A stretch of 64,000 bases of DNA from Macrostomum hystrix (taxonomy: Eukaryota > Platyhelminthes > Macrostomidae), in contig CATNEN010000001.1 in NCBI GenBank assembly GCA_950097015.1, positions 24,060,501-24,124,500 of the forward strand. The letters are read 5' to 3'. A program made the position numbers and the translations under genes. Of this stretch, positions 33,801 to 44,663 are shown in pieces. Every line of letters begins with the position of its first letter. Positions within the stretch are counted from its first letter, which is position 1. The notes below the pieces were generated by a model. The model had not been told where the DNA came from. It ran no database searches and was given only the letters and a program-made list of their open reading frames with translations.

Positions 33801-35487
33801 CAGAGGCAGCAAGCGCCTTCCGGCTGCGGTTATCGCCTTAGGCTGACGCAGAACCTCCACCTTACCAGCACGCCAAGTTAGTACTGCGAAGCAGATGCCT
33901 GGATTCAGCATCTCCAACTTGTCCAGTGCATTTAGGCTCACGGGAAATGCTACGCCTTCTACGTTGAGCTCATGCAGCCACGGCCGGTATGTTGCAAGCG
34001 CCTGCGGAGATTTGCGCAAGGTCTCCTCACCGTGGTGCAGCAGCGCTAGGCAGGCATACAGGAAGCAGTTGTTGCCATCACTCGGCGGGTTAATTACAGC
34101 GTGCTTTTGCTTCAGTCCGCTTGGGAGCACAAAGTTGCTGCTTCTACCGATATAATAGCGCACACGATCTCCACGAGAGATGCAAATGTCAAAATAATTA
34201 ATCCTGTCTATTATCCAACCACTACCATTGGTGTTCATGAATTCACAGGTTCTTTCACATGCAGCCAGCTGAGCATTCCACCATTCTTCGAAACTCCATA
34301 TCTCCTCCAGGCAACTGCTGATCCACTTGTCTTCTTCAGCCACAAATTCGCAAGCCTGCCTTCTCTTCATATGGATGTTCAGACGCAGCTGCGCGCGCAA
34401 GATGACATTGGCCTGCAGCCGCTTGGTGATCGCGTCTTCTATCACGCTCCTGCACTGCCGCACCATGTCGAAGATATTCAGCTGCTGCTCCATGCGACTC
34501 GCGCTGACCCGGTGAACCTCTAGAACACCTTCATGAGCAGTGGCGTGTAGACTCATGAGCTCACCTGAGGGGAAAAATGGATGTTTAGTATCTAAAAATT
34601 AAATATCTAAATCAAAGCACACTGCATGCCAGGGCTACTCCAATAAGGCAGTAATAAATATTTGTGCATTCCTAAATGATGCACTCAAATTAGTATTTAA
34701 AATTAAATGGCATCACATCTGCATATTCGCATGAATGACAAGCAGCTATAATAATCATGCTCAATTTCTAAAAACATCATTGAAAACTGTTTTAATTAAT
34801 TGATCGATTAATTGATTGATTGGTTGATTTATTGGTTGATTTAATGATAGATGATTGATAAATTGATTGATGATTGATTGACTGATAAATTTATAAATTG
34901 ATAAATTGATAAATTGATAAATTGATAAATTGACTGATTGATTGATGATGGATTAGTTGATCGATCGATTGTTTGACTGATTGACTGATTGATTGGTTGA
35001 TTGGTTGGTTGATTGATTGATTGAGTGATTAATTGATTGAGAACTTCTGAAAGAATATCTGAAATCGCTTCGTTAACTCACCTGCAAGTTGTGCATCACC
35101 GCCACTATGATTGTTGTCGCTGTTCACAGAACGCCCATTATTGCTCGATTGTATAGCACCTTCTTGCCAGGAGCTGTCGACTTCCTGCCAGGAGTGCTCT
35201 TCTTGCAGCCAGGAGTGCTCTTCTTGCAGCCAGGAGTGCTCTTCTTGCAGCCAGGAGTGCTCTTCTTGCAGCCAGGAGTGCTCTTCTTGCAGCCAGGAGT
35301 GCTCTTCTTGCAGCCAGGAGTGCTCTTCTTGCAGCCAGGAGTGCTCTTCTTGCAGCCAGGAGTGCTCTTCTTGCAGCCAGGAGTGCTCTTCTTGCAGCCA
35401 GGAGTGCTCATCATCATCATCACCAGATGAGTGCTCTGTCTCGAGGTGAGAGCTATGATTATTTCTAGACTGGAAAAATAGCAGCAT
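30894..35487 (-). CDS. Protein-primed DNA polymerase B with spliced N-terminal exon (Polinton)
   Basis: Main exon 34564-30894; likely upstream exon 35487-35082. Donor CAG/GTGAGT at 35081 and acceptor TTTTTCCCCTCAG at 34565 agree in phase, giving 1358 codons. Numbering from the Met at 34556: an OTU-like motif DGNNCF (160-165) with a later His264, an HNH/endonuclease VII-like motif HWDHDHLTG (464-472) with Cys479 and Cys482, exonuclease motifs DIE (345-347), YDLH (503-506) and YLELD (664-668), then polymerase motif A DVNNLYG (759), motif B NNSLFGKTMEN (about 929) and motif C DTDS (1031-1034). All catalytic residues are present. It replicates the element. The upstream exon adds about ten EEHSWLQ repeats. 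If translation starts at 34556 the exon is not coding. An acceptor-like site also lies at 35470, so still further exons are possible. Confidence 0.9.
34795..35045. repeat. GATT-type tetranucleotide repeat in polymerase intron
   Basis: Imperfect GATT/GATA tetranucleotide microsatellite (TTGATTGATTGATT with TAAATTGA variants) filling about half of the proposed 517-bp intron 34565-35081. Confidence 0.85.
35170..35410 (-). repeat. 21-bp coding minisatellite in polymerase exon 1
   Basis: About ten near-perfect copies of a unit containing GGAGTGCTCTTCTTGCAGCC. On the minus strand it encodes EEHSWLQ in the frame that joins the polymerase. A second minus frame gives STPGCKK. Confidence 0.85.
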
Positions 35488-36268
35488 AAACTGAGACGTA
35501 AGAATTCAAATGTGCGTAGCATGAGATATCGTGGTGATAATGAAAGGCACTCCAAAATATATCTCAAGTGATGAGTTCGAGCTCTATTTAAGAGTTTGAG
35601 TACAGCATCAGTTTCTCATAAGAAATCTATATCTGTCTAAATGTTTGCCGATTTTTTCGAGCCCAGGAAGTTTGAGGCAAAGTTTGAGTCCACCAGATTT
35701 ACCTGCCTGCTAAGTAGTAATTTTCTGTTTAAAGACTTAGAACGAACTTAAATAAACGCCCAAATCCAGACATCAGATCCATCTATACAATTTCCAATGG
35801 ACTGCTTAGAGTTTTGCACATGAAAGGAAAAATAATAATCATTCCATCTTATATTCTGACACTGAACCATCACCGCTTCGTAAATATATTTATTTCAGTA
35901 GTATAGCAAATTAGCTAAGTAAAAAATAAGAAACAACCTCGGAAAAACTTTAACAATCGCGCAAATTATCGAGTACGGAATAAAAATACACAACACGCTT
36001 GATTAAGGTTGAAGAAATTGCATAAATGAGAATAGAAAATCAACATTGGCAGGCATGGGTAAATTGCTAATGTTCTGTCCTTAAAGGCTTCCAAACGACT
36101 GATACTAGAGTAGGAAAAATGGAAGCTACTATTTCCATTGAATATTCTGTTGTGCTGATAAAAGATTGCTAGGATTAAGCAAAAAATAAAGACCAAAAAG
36201 AAAGCCTTAAATTCCAGCAAGCATAGGCCCGAAGTTCAAATGAAGCATGCTCTCAGCATCCGAATACA

Positions 36269-37333
36269 TCATAGTGGAATAATTATGATGCGATTGCCCT
36301 CCAAAGTAACTGTGTATCCGTTGCCACTAGCGCTTGGCAGTTGAAAAACAACTCCAGTGGTAGGGAGCGTCAGAAGTGCGGCCTGCTCTGCATCATTTGC
36401 ACCTTGAATAGCCGTTGCAGGCTCACCTGAATAAGCACAAACAGCAGCGTCAGCAGATGTAGCTCCTGCAGAAGCAGCTCCAGCAGAGGCAGCGCCAGCA
36501 GAGGCAGCTTCAGAAGAACCGGCGGCACCAGAAGCAGCTCTAGCAGAGGCAGCGCCACCAGAGGCAGCGCCACCAGAAGCAGCCAAAGTGGCTTCCCCAG
36601 GCTCCATCTCATCGCCGCCTTCCTCCAGCATCTCCTCGCTGTCCTCTTCCACAATCGCCTGCCACAGATGTAGCTGCTTACAGGCAATCTCCTTGCTGGC
36701 TTCCCGGGGCTGGGCCTGTTGATCTGGCTCCATTATCCCAGCTTCTGCGAGAACACGCTCGAGAACTCCAAAGCTGACATCCAGACATGGATTATCTACA
36801 CAGGGTTCCACTGAAGCAGCCGAGATGCATGCTGGAGCAACCGAGCTCGAGGTGCTGATGGCAGTTGCAGTTGCCACCTCCAATGGTGAAGAAAAGGCAG
36901 CTGCTGCAGCTGCTGGAGGCTCGCTGTCCGCCCTCCTCCTCTCAAGTGTGCAGTCAATAACTTGGCTGAGGTGTGCCGAGAGGAGACTACTCGACTTCGG
37001 CTGCTGCTGCTTCTGTTGCTGACTTTTCTTCTTCACCTCAAGCTGCTCTCTTTGCAACTGCCTTTTAGCAGCCCGAATAATCCTCCACCTGTTGGCCTCC
37101 TGCTTCTTTTTATCGGAGCTCACGATGGTGTGGCCGCGGTGGTAGCTTGGAACTCTGCCGCTTGCAATTCTCTCCACGTTGCTGCACTCGTCGCATGCTA
37201 GCCAGCAGGAAACGCGGCACAGAGGATTCTCATGGTGTCGAGGTGGAATGCCTCCGAGCTGGCAGACTTCGCAAGTCAAACAAATTTCAAAAAGCTCATT
37301 GTCGCAGCTTGAAAATATCTTTTTTGTTGTCAT
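36269..37333 (-). CDS. Cys-rich / Ala-rich Polinton protein, unknown function
   Basis: 354 residues. The N-terminus has clustered Cys (10, 18, 21, 24, 39, 43, 47, 50) with CLTCEVC and CWLACDEC, suggesting a zinc-binding module. Residues about 75-115 are basic and coiled-coil-like, rich in Gln and Lys. The rest is acidic then Ala/Ser/Gly-rich (AASAGAASAG). A donor-like CAG/GTGAGC at 36428 falls inside the frame, so the C-terminal 50 residues could be replaced by splicing. No family was recognised. A regulatory or DNA-binding role is only a guess from the zinc-like module and from the element's other transcription-type genes. Confidence 0.55.
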   Translation of the reverse strand: MTTKKIFSSCDNELFEICLTCEVCQLGGIPPRHHENPLCRVSCWLACDECSNVERIASGRVPSYHRGHTIVSSDKKKQEANRWRIIRAAKRQLQREQLEVKKKSQQQKQQQPKSSSLLSAHLSQVIDCTLERRRADSEPPAAAAAAFSSPLEVATATAISTSSSVAPACISAASVEPCVDNPCLDVSFGVLERVLAEAGIMEPDQQAQPREASKEIACKQLHLWQAIVEEDSEEMLEEGGDEMEPGEATLAASGGAASGGAASARAASGAAGSSEAASAGAASAGAASAGATSADAAVCAYSGEPATAIQGANDAEQAALLTLPTTGVVFQLPSASGNGYTVTLEGNRIIIIPL

Positions 37334-38314
37334 GATAGCGAGTTAAAATGAAAATGCGGAACTATTCTTAGTTGTCTTAAGCAAGAAACGGATTGTGCGG
37401 ATAGAATGTATGCAAAAATTTTTACTTCGCCTCCTTAATATACTCGTTTTAAACTCCCCGCGGCCGCCATTTATGGCTACTTATATGAATTTTTGTTGTG
37501 CAGCATACCTATTACGAGCCAACTTAACAACAACAACAGTGCCTGTGCACCAGTGCGCCAGCACAGCTATCAACCCCACAACAATCCAGAGCCCTACTCG
37601 ATCTCGAACCCCAAATTATCAGACTGGCCTCAATAAAGCGATTGGGAGGGTCACCTTCCAATTAACCAGGGCAGGCGGACCAATTGCAAACAGGTAAACA
37701 GGTAGGCACTAGGGAGGCCTACCTGTGATGGAGCTTAGACTAGATCTGTAGGTAAGTAGGATTGGACACCAAACCCCACGATATAATAATGTCTTGCATC
37801 AAATTTTTGAGACACGATTGCTCAGATTATACGTAAGGTGACCATGTGAGCACGAAAGTCGAACAATCACTGACCTCAATTATCCGTCCCGAATATACCC
37901 ACATTTTCAGTGGTTGTAATATAATATATCATTTACTACCATATTTTGTTTTCTCCATCCCTCAACACCATAATAGAAAAAAATATATCGTGCCGATGGT
38001 AGTAAACAAGTAAACCTAGCACCCAACTGGCCCGTTAGTTTCCAAAACAAGCCATAGATCAAAGCTTATCCGCCGCTCCAGCATAAGCATAAAGTTACTT
38101 GAGCTGTGTTTATAAACAACTTTTATCATTACACTTTAATGCGCTTATTTTAATTTTTTGTACAATATTTTAGTTGCTATCTACAGATTTTATTAGCTAT
38201 CTTGTTTTTATAGATAACGTCCTTTTCAGTAGCTGTGCGGCGAACTCGACGCGGAGTGGGGTGCTCTCAAGTGGACAAAGAGATTGGCCAGCCTCTCCAC
38301 CAATCTCTGCTGTG
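37334..38314. other. Polinton right subterminal region
   Basis: Non-coding, with the inner inverted block 37722-37777 matching 22292-22347. A short plus-strand frame at 37395-37697 has no recognisable similarity and is not called. Confidence 0.5.
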
Positions 38315-39046
38315 CTAGCTGTACCCAGTGCAAAGAGATGGGCTGCAAAGGCAGAGTTATTAATTGTGGGGGGCTTTGCCCCCCACACCCCCATACAAAG
38401 GCTGAATGCTCATTGCCCTAGCCTTTAACACTCTTGTACTGAAGAATTACTCACTGCATTTTTTACGCAATTTCTTTCCCGAGCCTCCCAACTCTGCAGT
38501 GTTAGCCTTCCCTAGCGCAAACAGATAGGCGCAGCAATCTCAAACATTCCTTTACGCCTCCTATCTAGTTTTTATCACTCAATCACTTCCTTTCTATCCC
38601 TCCCCATAGATAATTTTTTCAATCTATGTTTTCTGCGTCCCTTATCTCCAACTCTAACCCAACACCTCCCGGCCTCTCCTATCCCAGCTGTGTTAACCCC
38701 TCCCCAATGCAAAGAGATAGGCCGGCCTCTCCTCCTATTCCAGCTGTGTTAACCCCTCCCCAATGCAAAGAGATAGGCCGGCCTCTCCTCCTATTCCAGC
38801 TGTGTTAACCCCTCCCCAATGCAAAGAGATAGGCCGGCCTCTCCTCCTATCCCAGCTGTGTTAACCCCTCCCCAATGCAAAGAGATAGCCGGCCTCTACT
38901 ATCTACATGCATTACGATGTCCTCCTATCTCCATAGTGTCGGCTGTGTCCTCTGCTCTGGGATAGGCAACCCCTCCCCCATTCAAATGCATTAGGCCGCC
39001 CTCCTATCTCCGCAGTGTCGGCAGGGTTCTGCTAACCCATACTACT
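38315..39046. repeat. Polinton right terminal inverted repeat
   Basis: Reverse complement of 21300-22017, including the four 56-bp tandem units (about 38670-38885). It ends CCCATACTACT at 39046, next to TTGGGC. Confidence 0.92.
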
Positions 39047-39052
39047 TTGGGC
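39047..39052. repeat. Right target-site duplication of Polinton
   Basis: TTGGGC directly follows the element end and is identical to 21294-21299. Confidence 0.92.
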
Positions 39053-40020
39053 GACTCTGGGGCTGTTCCTGGGCGACTCTGGGGGCTGTTCCTGGGCGAC
39101 TCTGGGGGCTGTTCTTGGGCGACTCTGGGGGCTGTTCCTGGGCGACTCTGGGGCTGTTTTATAGGGCGACTCTGGGGGCTGTTCTAGGGCGACTCTGGGG
39201 GCTGTTCTAGGGCGACTCTGGGGGCTGTTCCTGGGCGACTCTGGGGGCTGTTCCTGGGCGACTCTGGGGGCTGTTCCTGGGCGACTCTGGGGGCTGTTCC
39301 TGGGCGACTCTGCGGGCTGTTCCTGGGCGACTCTGGGGGCTGTTCCTGGGCGACTCTGGGGGCTGTTCCTGGGCGACTCTGGGGGCTGTTCTTGGGCGAC
39401 TCTGGGGCTGTTCCTGGGCGACTCTGGGGGCTGTTCCTGGGCGACTCTGGGGGCTGTTCTTGGGCGACTCTGGGGGCTGTTCCTGGGCGACTCTGGGGCT
39501 GTTTTATAGGGCGACTCTGGGGGCTGTTCCTGGGCGACTCTGGGGGCTGTTCTAGGGCGACTCTGGGGGCTGTTCCTGGGCGACTCTGGGGGCTGTTCCT
39601 GGGCGACTCTGGGGGCTGTTCCTGGGCGACTCTGGGGGCTGTTCCTGGGCGACTCTGCGGGCTGTTCCTGGGCGACTCTGGGGGCTGTTCCTGGGCGACT
39701 CTGGGGGGCTGTTCCTGGGCGACTCTGGGGGCTGTTCTAGGGCGACTCTGGGGGCTGTTCCTGGGCGACTCTGGGGGCTGTTCCTGGGCGACTCTGGGGG
39801 CTGTTCCTGGGCGACTCTGGGGGCTGTTCTAGGGCGACTCTGGGGGCTGTTCCTGGGCGACTCTGGGGGCTGTTCCTGGGCGACTCTGGGGCTGTTCCTG
39901 GGCGACTCTGGGGGCTGTTCCTGGGCGACTCTGGGACTGTTCCTGGGCGACTCTGGGGCTGTTCCTGGGCGACTCAGGGGGTGTTCCTGGGCGACTCTGG
40001 GGCTGTTCCTGGGCGATACA
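39053..40020. repeat. 23-bp minisatellite right of the Polinton
   Basis: Continuation, in the same orientation, of the array at 19680-21293: about 42 copies of GGGGGCTGTTCCTGGGCGAC plus TCT. Variant composition differs: CTGTTCTAGGG and CTGTTTTATAGGG units occur only here, and the GGGCAACTCTGGGACTG variant typical of the left side is essentially absent. Confidence 0.9.
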
Positions 40021-40430
40021 GGGACTTTTCATGACCGGCGGGCAATTAGGTACGAAAATTGATAAGAAAAATGTAGCACTCTGAATGTCCTACTTCTTCT
40101 GGTCCATCTGCTTCTGTGGCATTCCTGCCACCAGCTAGATCTAGTTTCTCGGAATCATCGACGTCACTGGCATTATCTTCGACATTCTGCCTACCTAGCT
40201 CCGCTTTGTAAACGCCAGCAGAGATGCGCTTGCACGCAGCCTTCATTGCCATGATGATGTTCATGACCTATGAGCATCGGGGTCGATGCTCATAGCACGG
40301 AAGTAGGCGCTGATGGCTTGCCGTTTTGCAGGCGACACGGCCGCAGTAGCGAGTCTGCGGACAATTTCACCGTCCCGATCGTCAACTACGGCCCCATCCT
40401 TCAACGACGATGACAATACCAGAGTGTCAG
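40021..40430 (-). other. Possible minus-strand exon fragments, unrecognised
   Basis: On the minus strand a frame ending ISAYFRAMSIDPDAH and a 72-residue frame (40264-40046) with a donor-like site (GCTAG/GTAGGC, about 40193) look somewhat protein-like. No family is recognised and no complete model can be made. Confidence 0.25.
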
Positions 40431-41130
40431 GCCACCCCAATCCCAGAGTGTCAGCTCACTCCAATCCCAGAGTGACAGCTCACTCCAATCCAAGAGTGAC
40501 AGCTCACTCCAATCTCAGAGTGACAGCTCACTCCAATCCCAGAGTGTCAGCTCACTCCAATCCCAGAGTGACAGCTCACTCCAATCCAAGAGTGACAGCT
40601 CACTCCAATCTCAGAGTGACAGCTCACTCCAATCACAGAGTGACAGCTTACTCCAATCTCAGAGTGACAGCTCACTCCAATCTCAGAGTGTCAGCCCACT
40701 CCAATCTCAGAGTGACAGCTCACTCCAATCTCAGAGTGACAGCCCACTCCAATCCAAGACTGACAGCTCACTCCAATCTCAGAGTGACAACCCACTCCAA
40801 TCACAGAGTGACAGCTTACTTCAATCCCAGAGTGTCAACCCACTCCAATCCCAGAGTGACAGCTTACTTCAATCCCAGAGTGTCAGCCCACTCCAATCTC
40901 AGAGTGACAGCTCACTCCAATCTCAGAGTGACAGCTCACTCCAATCCAAGAGTGACAGCTCACTCCAATCTCAGAGTGACAGCTCACTCCAATCCAAGAG
41001 TGACAGCTCACTCCAATCTCAGAGTGACAGCTCACTCCAATCCAAGAGTGACAGCCCACTTCAATCTCAGAGTGACAGCTCACTCCAATCCAAGAGTGAC
41101 AGCTTACTCCAATCCCTGAGTGACAATGAC
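40430..41130. repeat. 24-bp minisatellite
   Basis: About 29 copies of CTCACTCCAATCTCAGAGTG plus ACAG, with AATCCAAGAG, AATCCCAGAG and AGTGTCAG variants. The period of 24 keeps a stop-free frame (TAHSNPRV). Confidence 0.92.
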
Positions 41131-41470
41131 AGTTGACTCCAAGAGTGACAGCTCACTGCCATCTTCCTATATATTATAGATCCGATATAGAAAAAACATA
41201 ATACGCCTTTTTAGGGTTCTGTTGCAACTGTTGCTTCTGTTGAACTGATGATGTCCATCGAACAACTGGACGGCATATTGAAGGCCGTACGATCACGTAC
41301 GACTGAGCAGCAGTAATTACCGGCACTAACACTCCAGGCACCCACGATCTAAAAATAGAACAGCAGCCAAGTTTTACCACAAAAGTGATACAGAGCTCTC
41401 AACTGAGTAATTTGAGCTAAAAATAGTCACTACGAACCCGAAAAGTAGAAAAAAACCTTTCAATAAGTGA

Positions 41471-42984
<1,514 letters not shown>

Positions 42985-43081
42985 GCGCTTTTGCAGCTCT
43001 GTGAACTTTTGTGACTTCATGGCTGTCTTTTTGATGCACTGTACATTTGTAAATTCTTATCTGCTTTTGCATGTCTCGTTT

Positions 43082-43260
43082 CATCGGAATTATCTCTGAG
43101 CGCTTTTGCAGCTCTGTGAACAGACTTTCTGTTGCTGACTGTCAGAATGATGTACAGTTCTATCATTTGTAATTATGTGTTAGGCGAGAATGGTAAACTG
43201 AATTGTGACGCTTGCATCCTCATTGTTAATTCCGCAAACACGCTGTTTATTTAGAAATAA
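43082..43260 (+). pseudogene. Second actin 3' end (relic downstream of copy B)
   Basis: CTGAGCGCTTTTGCAGCTCT at 43096 repeats the stop codon and first 3' UTR bases of copy B (42981-43006). The match extends a few codons upstream in degenerate form (CATCGGAA) and continues as a diverged 3' UTR (GTACAGTTCTATCATTTGTA). An AATAAA follows at about 43255. It is best read as the 3' end of an older resident actin copy. Confidence 0.6.
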
Positions 43261-43899
43261 ACTGCAGATTCTACTGCAACTTCTAACTATAAAGCCATCG
43301 ACCCAGTTCTCAGGTTATTCCCATGAGCCTCTTTAATTTTGTGTAAGGACAAGTAAGACATGCTAGTTCACGATCGCATGAAGTCACGAATGCAAACGAA
43401 GGTAGATTGTTATGTGAAGCCTCGTCTTTGTCAAGTGGAAGCAGTACAAGCAGTCAACGAGTGGTATCTTTCTTCGGAATCTTTACATATGCATTAGGTA
43501 AACCTATAATAGTAAATGTGGGATTATGTTTTACCGGGCTGTTGGAATGCAGGTACATTGTATCAAGGATCCGTAAATGTTTTATGAAAACTTTATTTTT
43601 GCTTTATGTCTATGGAATAAAAACCATCTAAAAATCTGGCAACTCTTAACACTCTACTCAACGATGACTACATTCAGTAGCATGATGGATCTTTATAATA
43701 AAATAAAGCCAAGAATAACCAAAAAGCCAATAAGAAGCGTTTTTTATTCCAACAGAGCCACGAAAAACCAGAGCAGAGACATTCGCGTCTATTTGCTGTT
43801 ACTAAAGCTCACATGCTCAACACGCCTCACAAGCAACAGACTAATAAATAAGCTTTCACGGGCAGGAGTTGCGTCAGTCAGGCAAGGCCCAAATTTGGC
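43261..43899. other. Intergenic and RPS6 3' flank
   Basis: No further gene seen. TTTTTTATTCC at about 43739 supplies an AATAAA on the minus strand downstream of RPS6. Confidence 0.45.
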
Positions 43900-44634
43900 T
43901 CACTTGGCAGCGCTGGTGCTCTCGCGCATCGACTGGGAGCGGGATCGCTTGCGCTCCGCCTTGCGCTCCCTGGCCTCCTTGGCGCGCTGGCCGATCAGCT
44001 TGGCGTACTCGGCGGCCTCCTCGCGCTTCTTGGTGGCTCGACGGCGCTTGAGGGCCACGCGGTGACGCTTGCGCTGCAGCACAATGGGCGTGACGAGGCG
44101 CTGGATCTTGGGCGCCTTGGTGCGCTCCGGCTTGCCCTCCTTGGTCTTCTTCTTCTGCCGGATGACGTAGGAGCGGACGTCGTCCTTCTTAGTCAGCTGG
44201 AACATGCGGCGGATGTTGGAGGCGCGCTTCGGTCCCAGACGCCGGGGCACGGTGGTGTCAGTGAGGCCGGGAATCTCTTCAGGACCCTTGCGCACAATGA
44301 CCAAGCTCAGCACGGCCAGGTTGGAGTCCACAATGCAGCCGCGGACGGATTTGCGCTTGCGCTCACCGGTGCGCCGGGGCTTGTAGCAGGAGTGGCCGGC
44401 AGACAGCAGCAGGCGGACGCGGCCGTTGGTCAGGACGCCCTGCTTCATGGGGAAGCCCTGCTTGTCGTTGCCGCCGCTGATGCGTACAACGTAGCCCTTC
44501 CACTCCTCGCCCAGACTGTCGGCTGGCACCTCGGCTGACATCCGTTTCTCAAAGAACGGCGTCAGCTTCTTGATGTCGTCCACTTCGAAGCATTTCTGCG
44601 AGCCTGCAGTCGGGAAGCTGACGTTGATCTTCAT
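43900..44634 (-). CDS. RPS6: Ribosomal protein S6 (eS6)
   Basis: 244 residues, a full-length 40S subunit protein in a single coding exon. Conserved blocks: [20 protein letters not shown] at the start, [42 protein letters not shown], and the basic C-terminal helix ending in a Ser-rich tail [15 protein letters not shown], the place of the S6-kinase phosphorylation sites. An acceptor-like TAATATTTCAG at about 44663 suggests a 5' UTR intron, so the first exon lies further upstream. Confidence 0.97.
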   Translation of the reverse strand: MKINVSFPTAGSQKCFEVDDIKKLTPFFEKRMSAEVPADSLGEEWKGYVVRISGGNDKQGFPMKQGVLTNGRVRLLLSAGHSCYKPRRTGERKRKSVRGCIVDSNLAVLSLVIVRKGPEEIPGLTDTTVPRRLGPKRASNIRRMFQLTKKDDVRSYVIRQKKKTKEGKPERTKAPKIQRLVTPIVLQRKRHRVALKRRRATKKREEAAEYAKLIGQRAKEARERKAERKRSRSQSMRESTSAAK

Positions 44635-44663
44635 CAGGATGGAGCTAGTTGAGACGGTTGCAC

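Larger units (their letters stand above)
21300..39046. mobile_element. Complete Maverick/Polinton transposon (17,747 bp)
   Basis: Both ends begin 5'-AGTAGTATGGGTTAGC inside long terminal inverted repeats and are flanked by an exact 6-bp duplication TTGGGC. A 5'-AG terminus and a 6-bp duplication are hallmarks of Polintons. Inside are a chromodomain integrase, penton-like and double-jelly-roll capsid genes, adenain-like protease, packaging ATPase and protein-primed DNA polymerase B, so the element belongs to the self-synthesising, virus-like (adintovirus-related) class. Eleven tightly packed genes run on the plus strand (22489-30424) and two on the minus strand (30894-37333). Extra cargo includes TBP-like and PC4-like genes. 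Nearly all genes are open, so the copy is probably young. Confidence 0.96.

Noticed and set aside
35469-36428. Splicing of the Cys-rich gene (36269-37333) onto the polymerase upstream exon
   Set aside because: The donor at 36428 is phase 1 while the acceptor at 35470 needs phase 0; joining would create an immediate stop.
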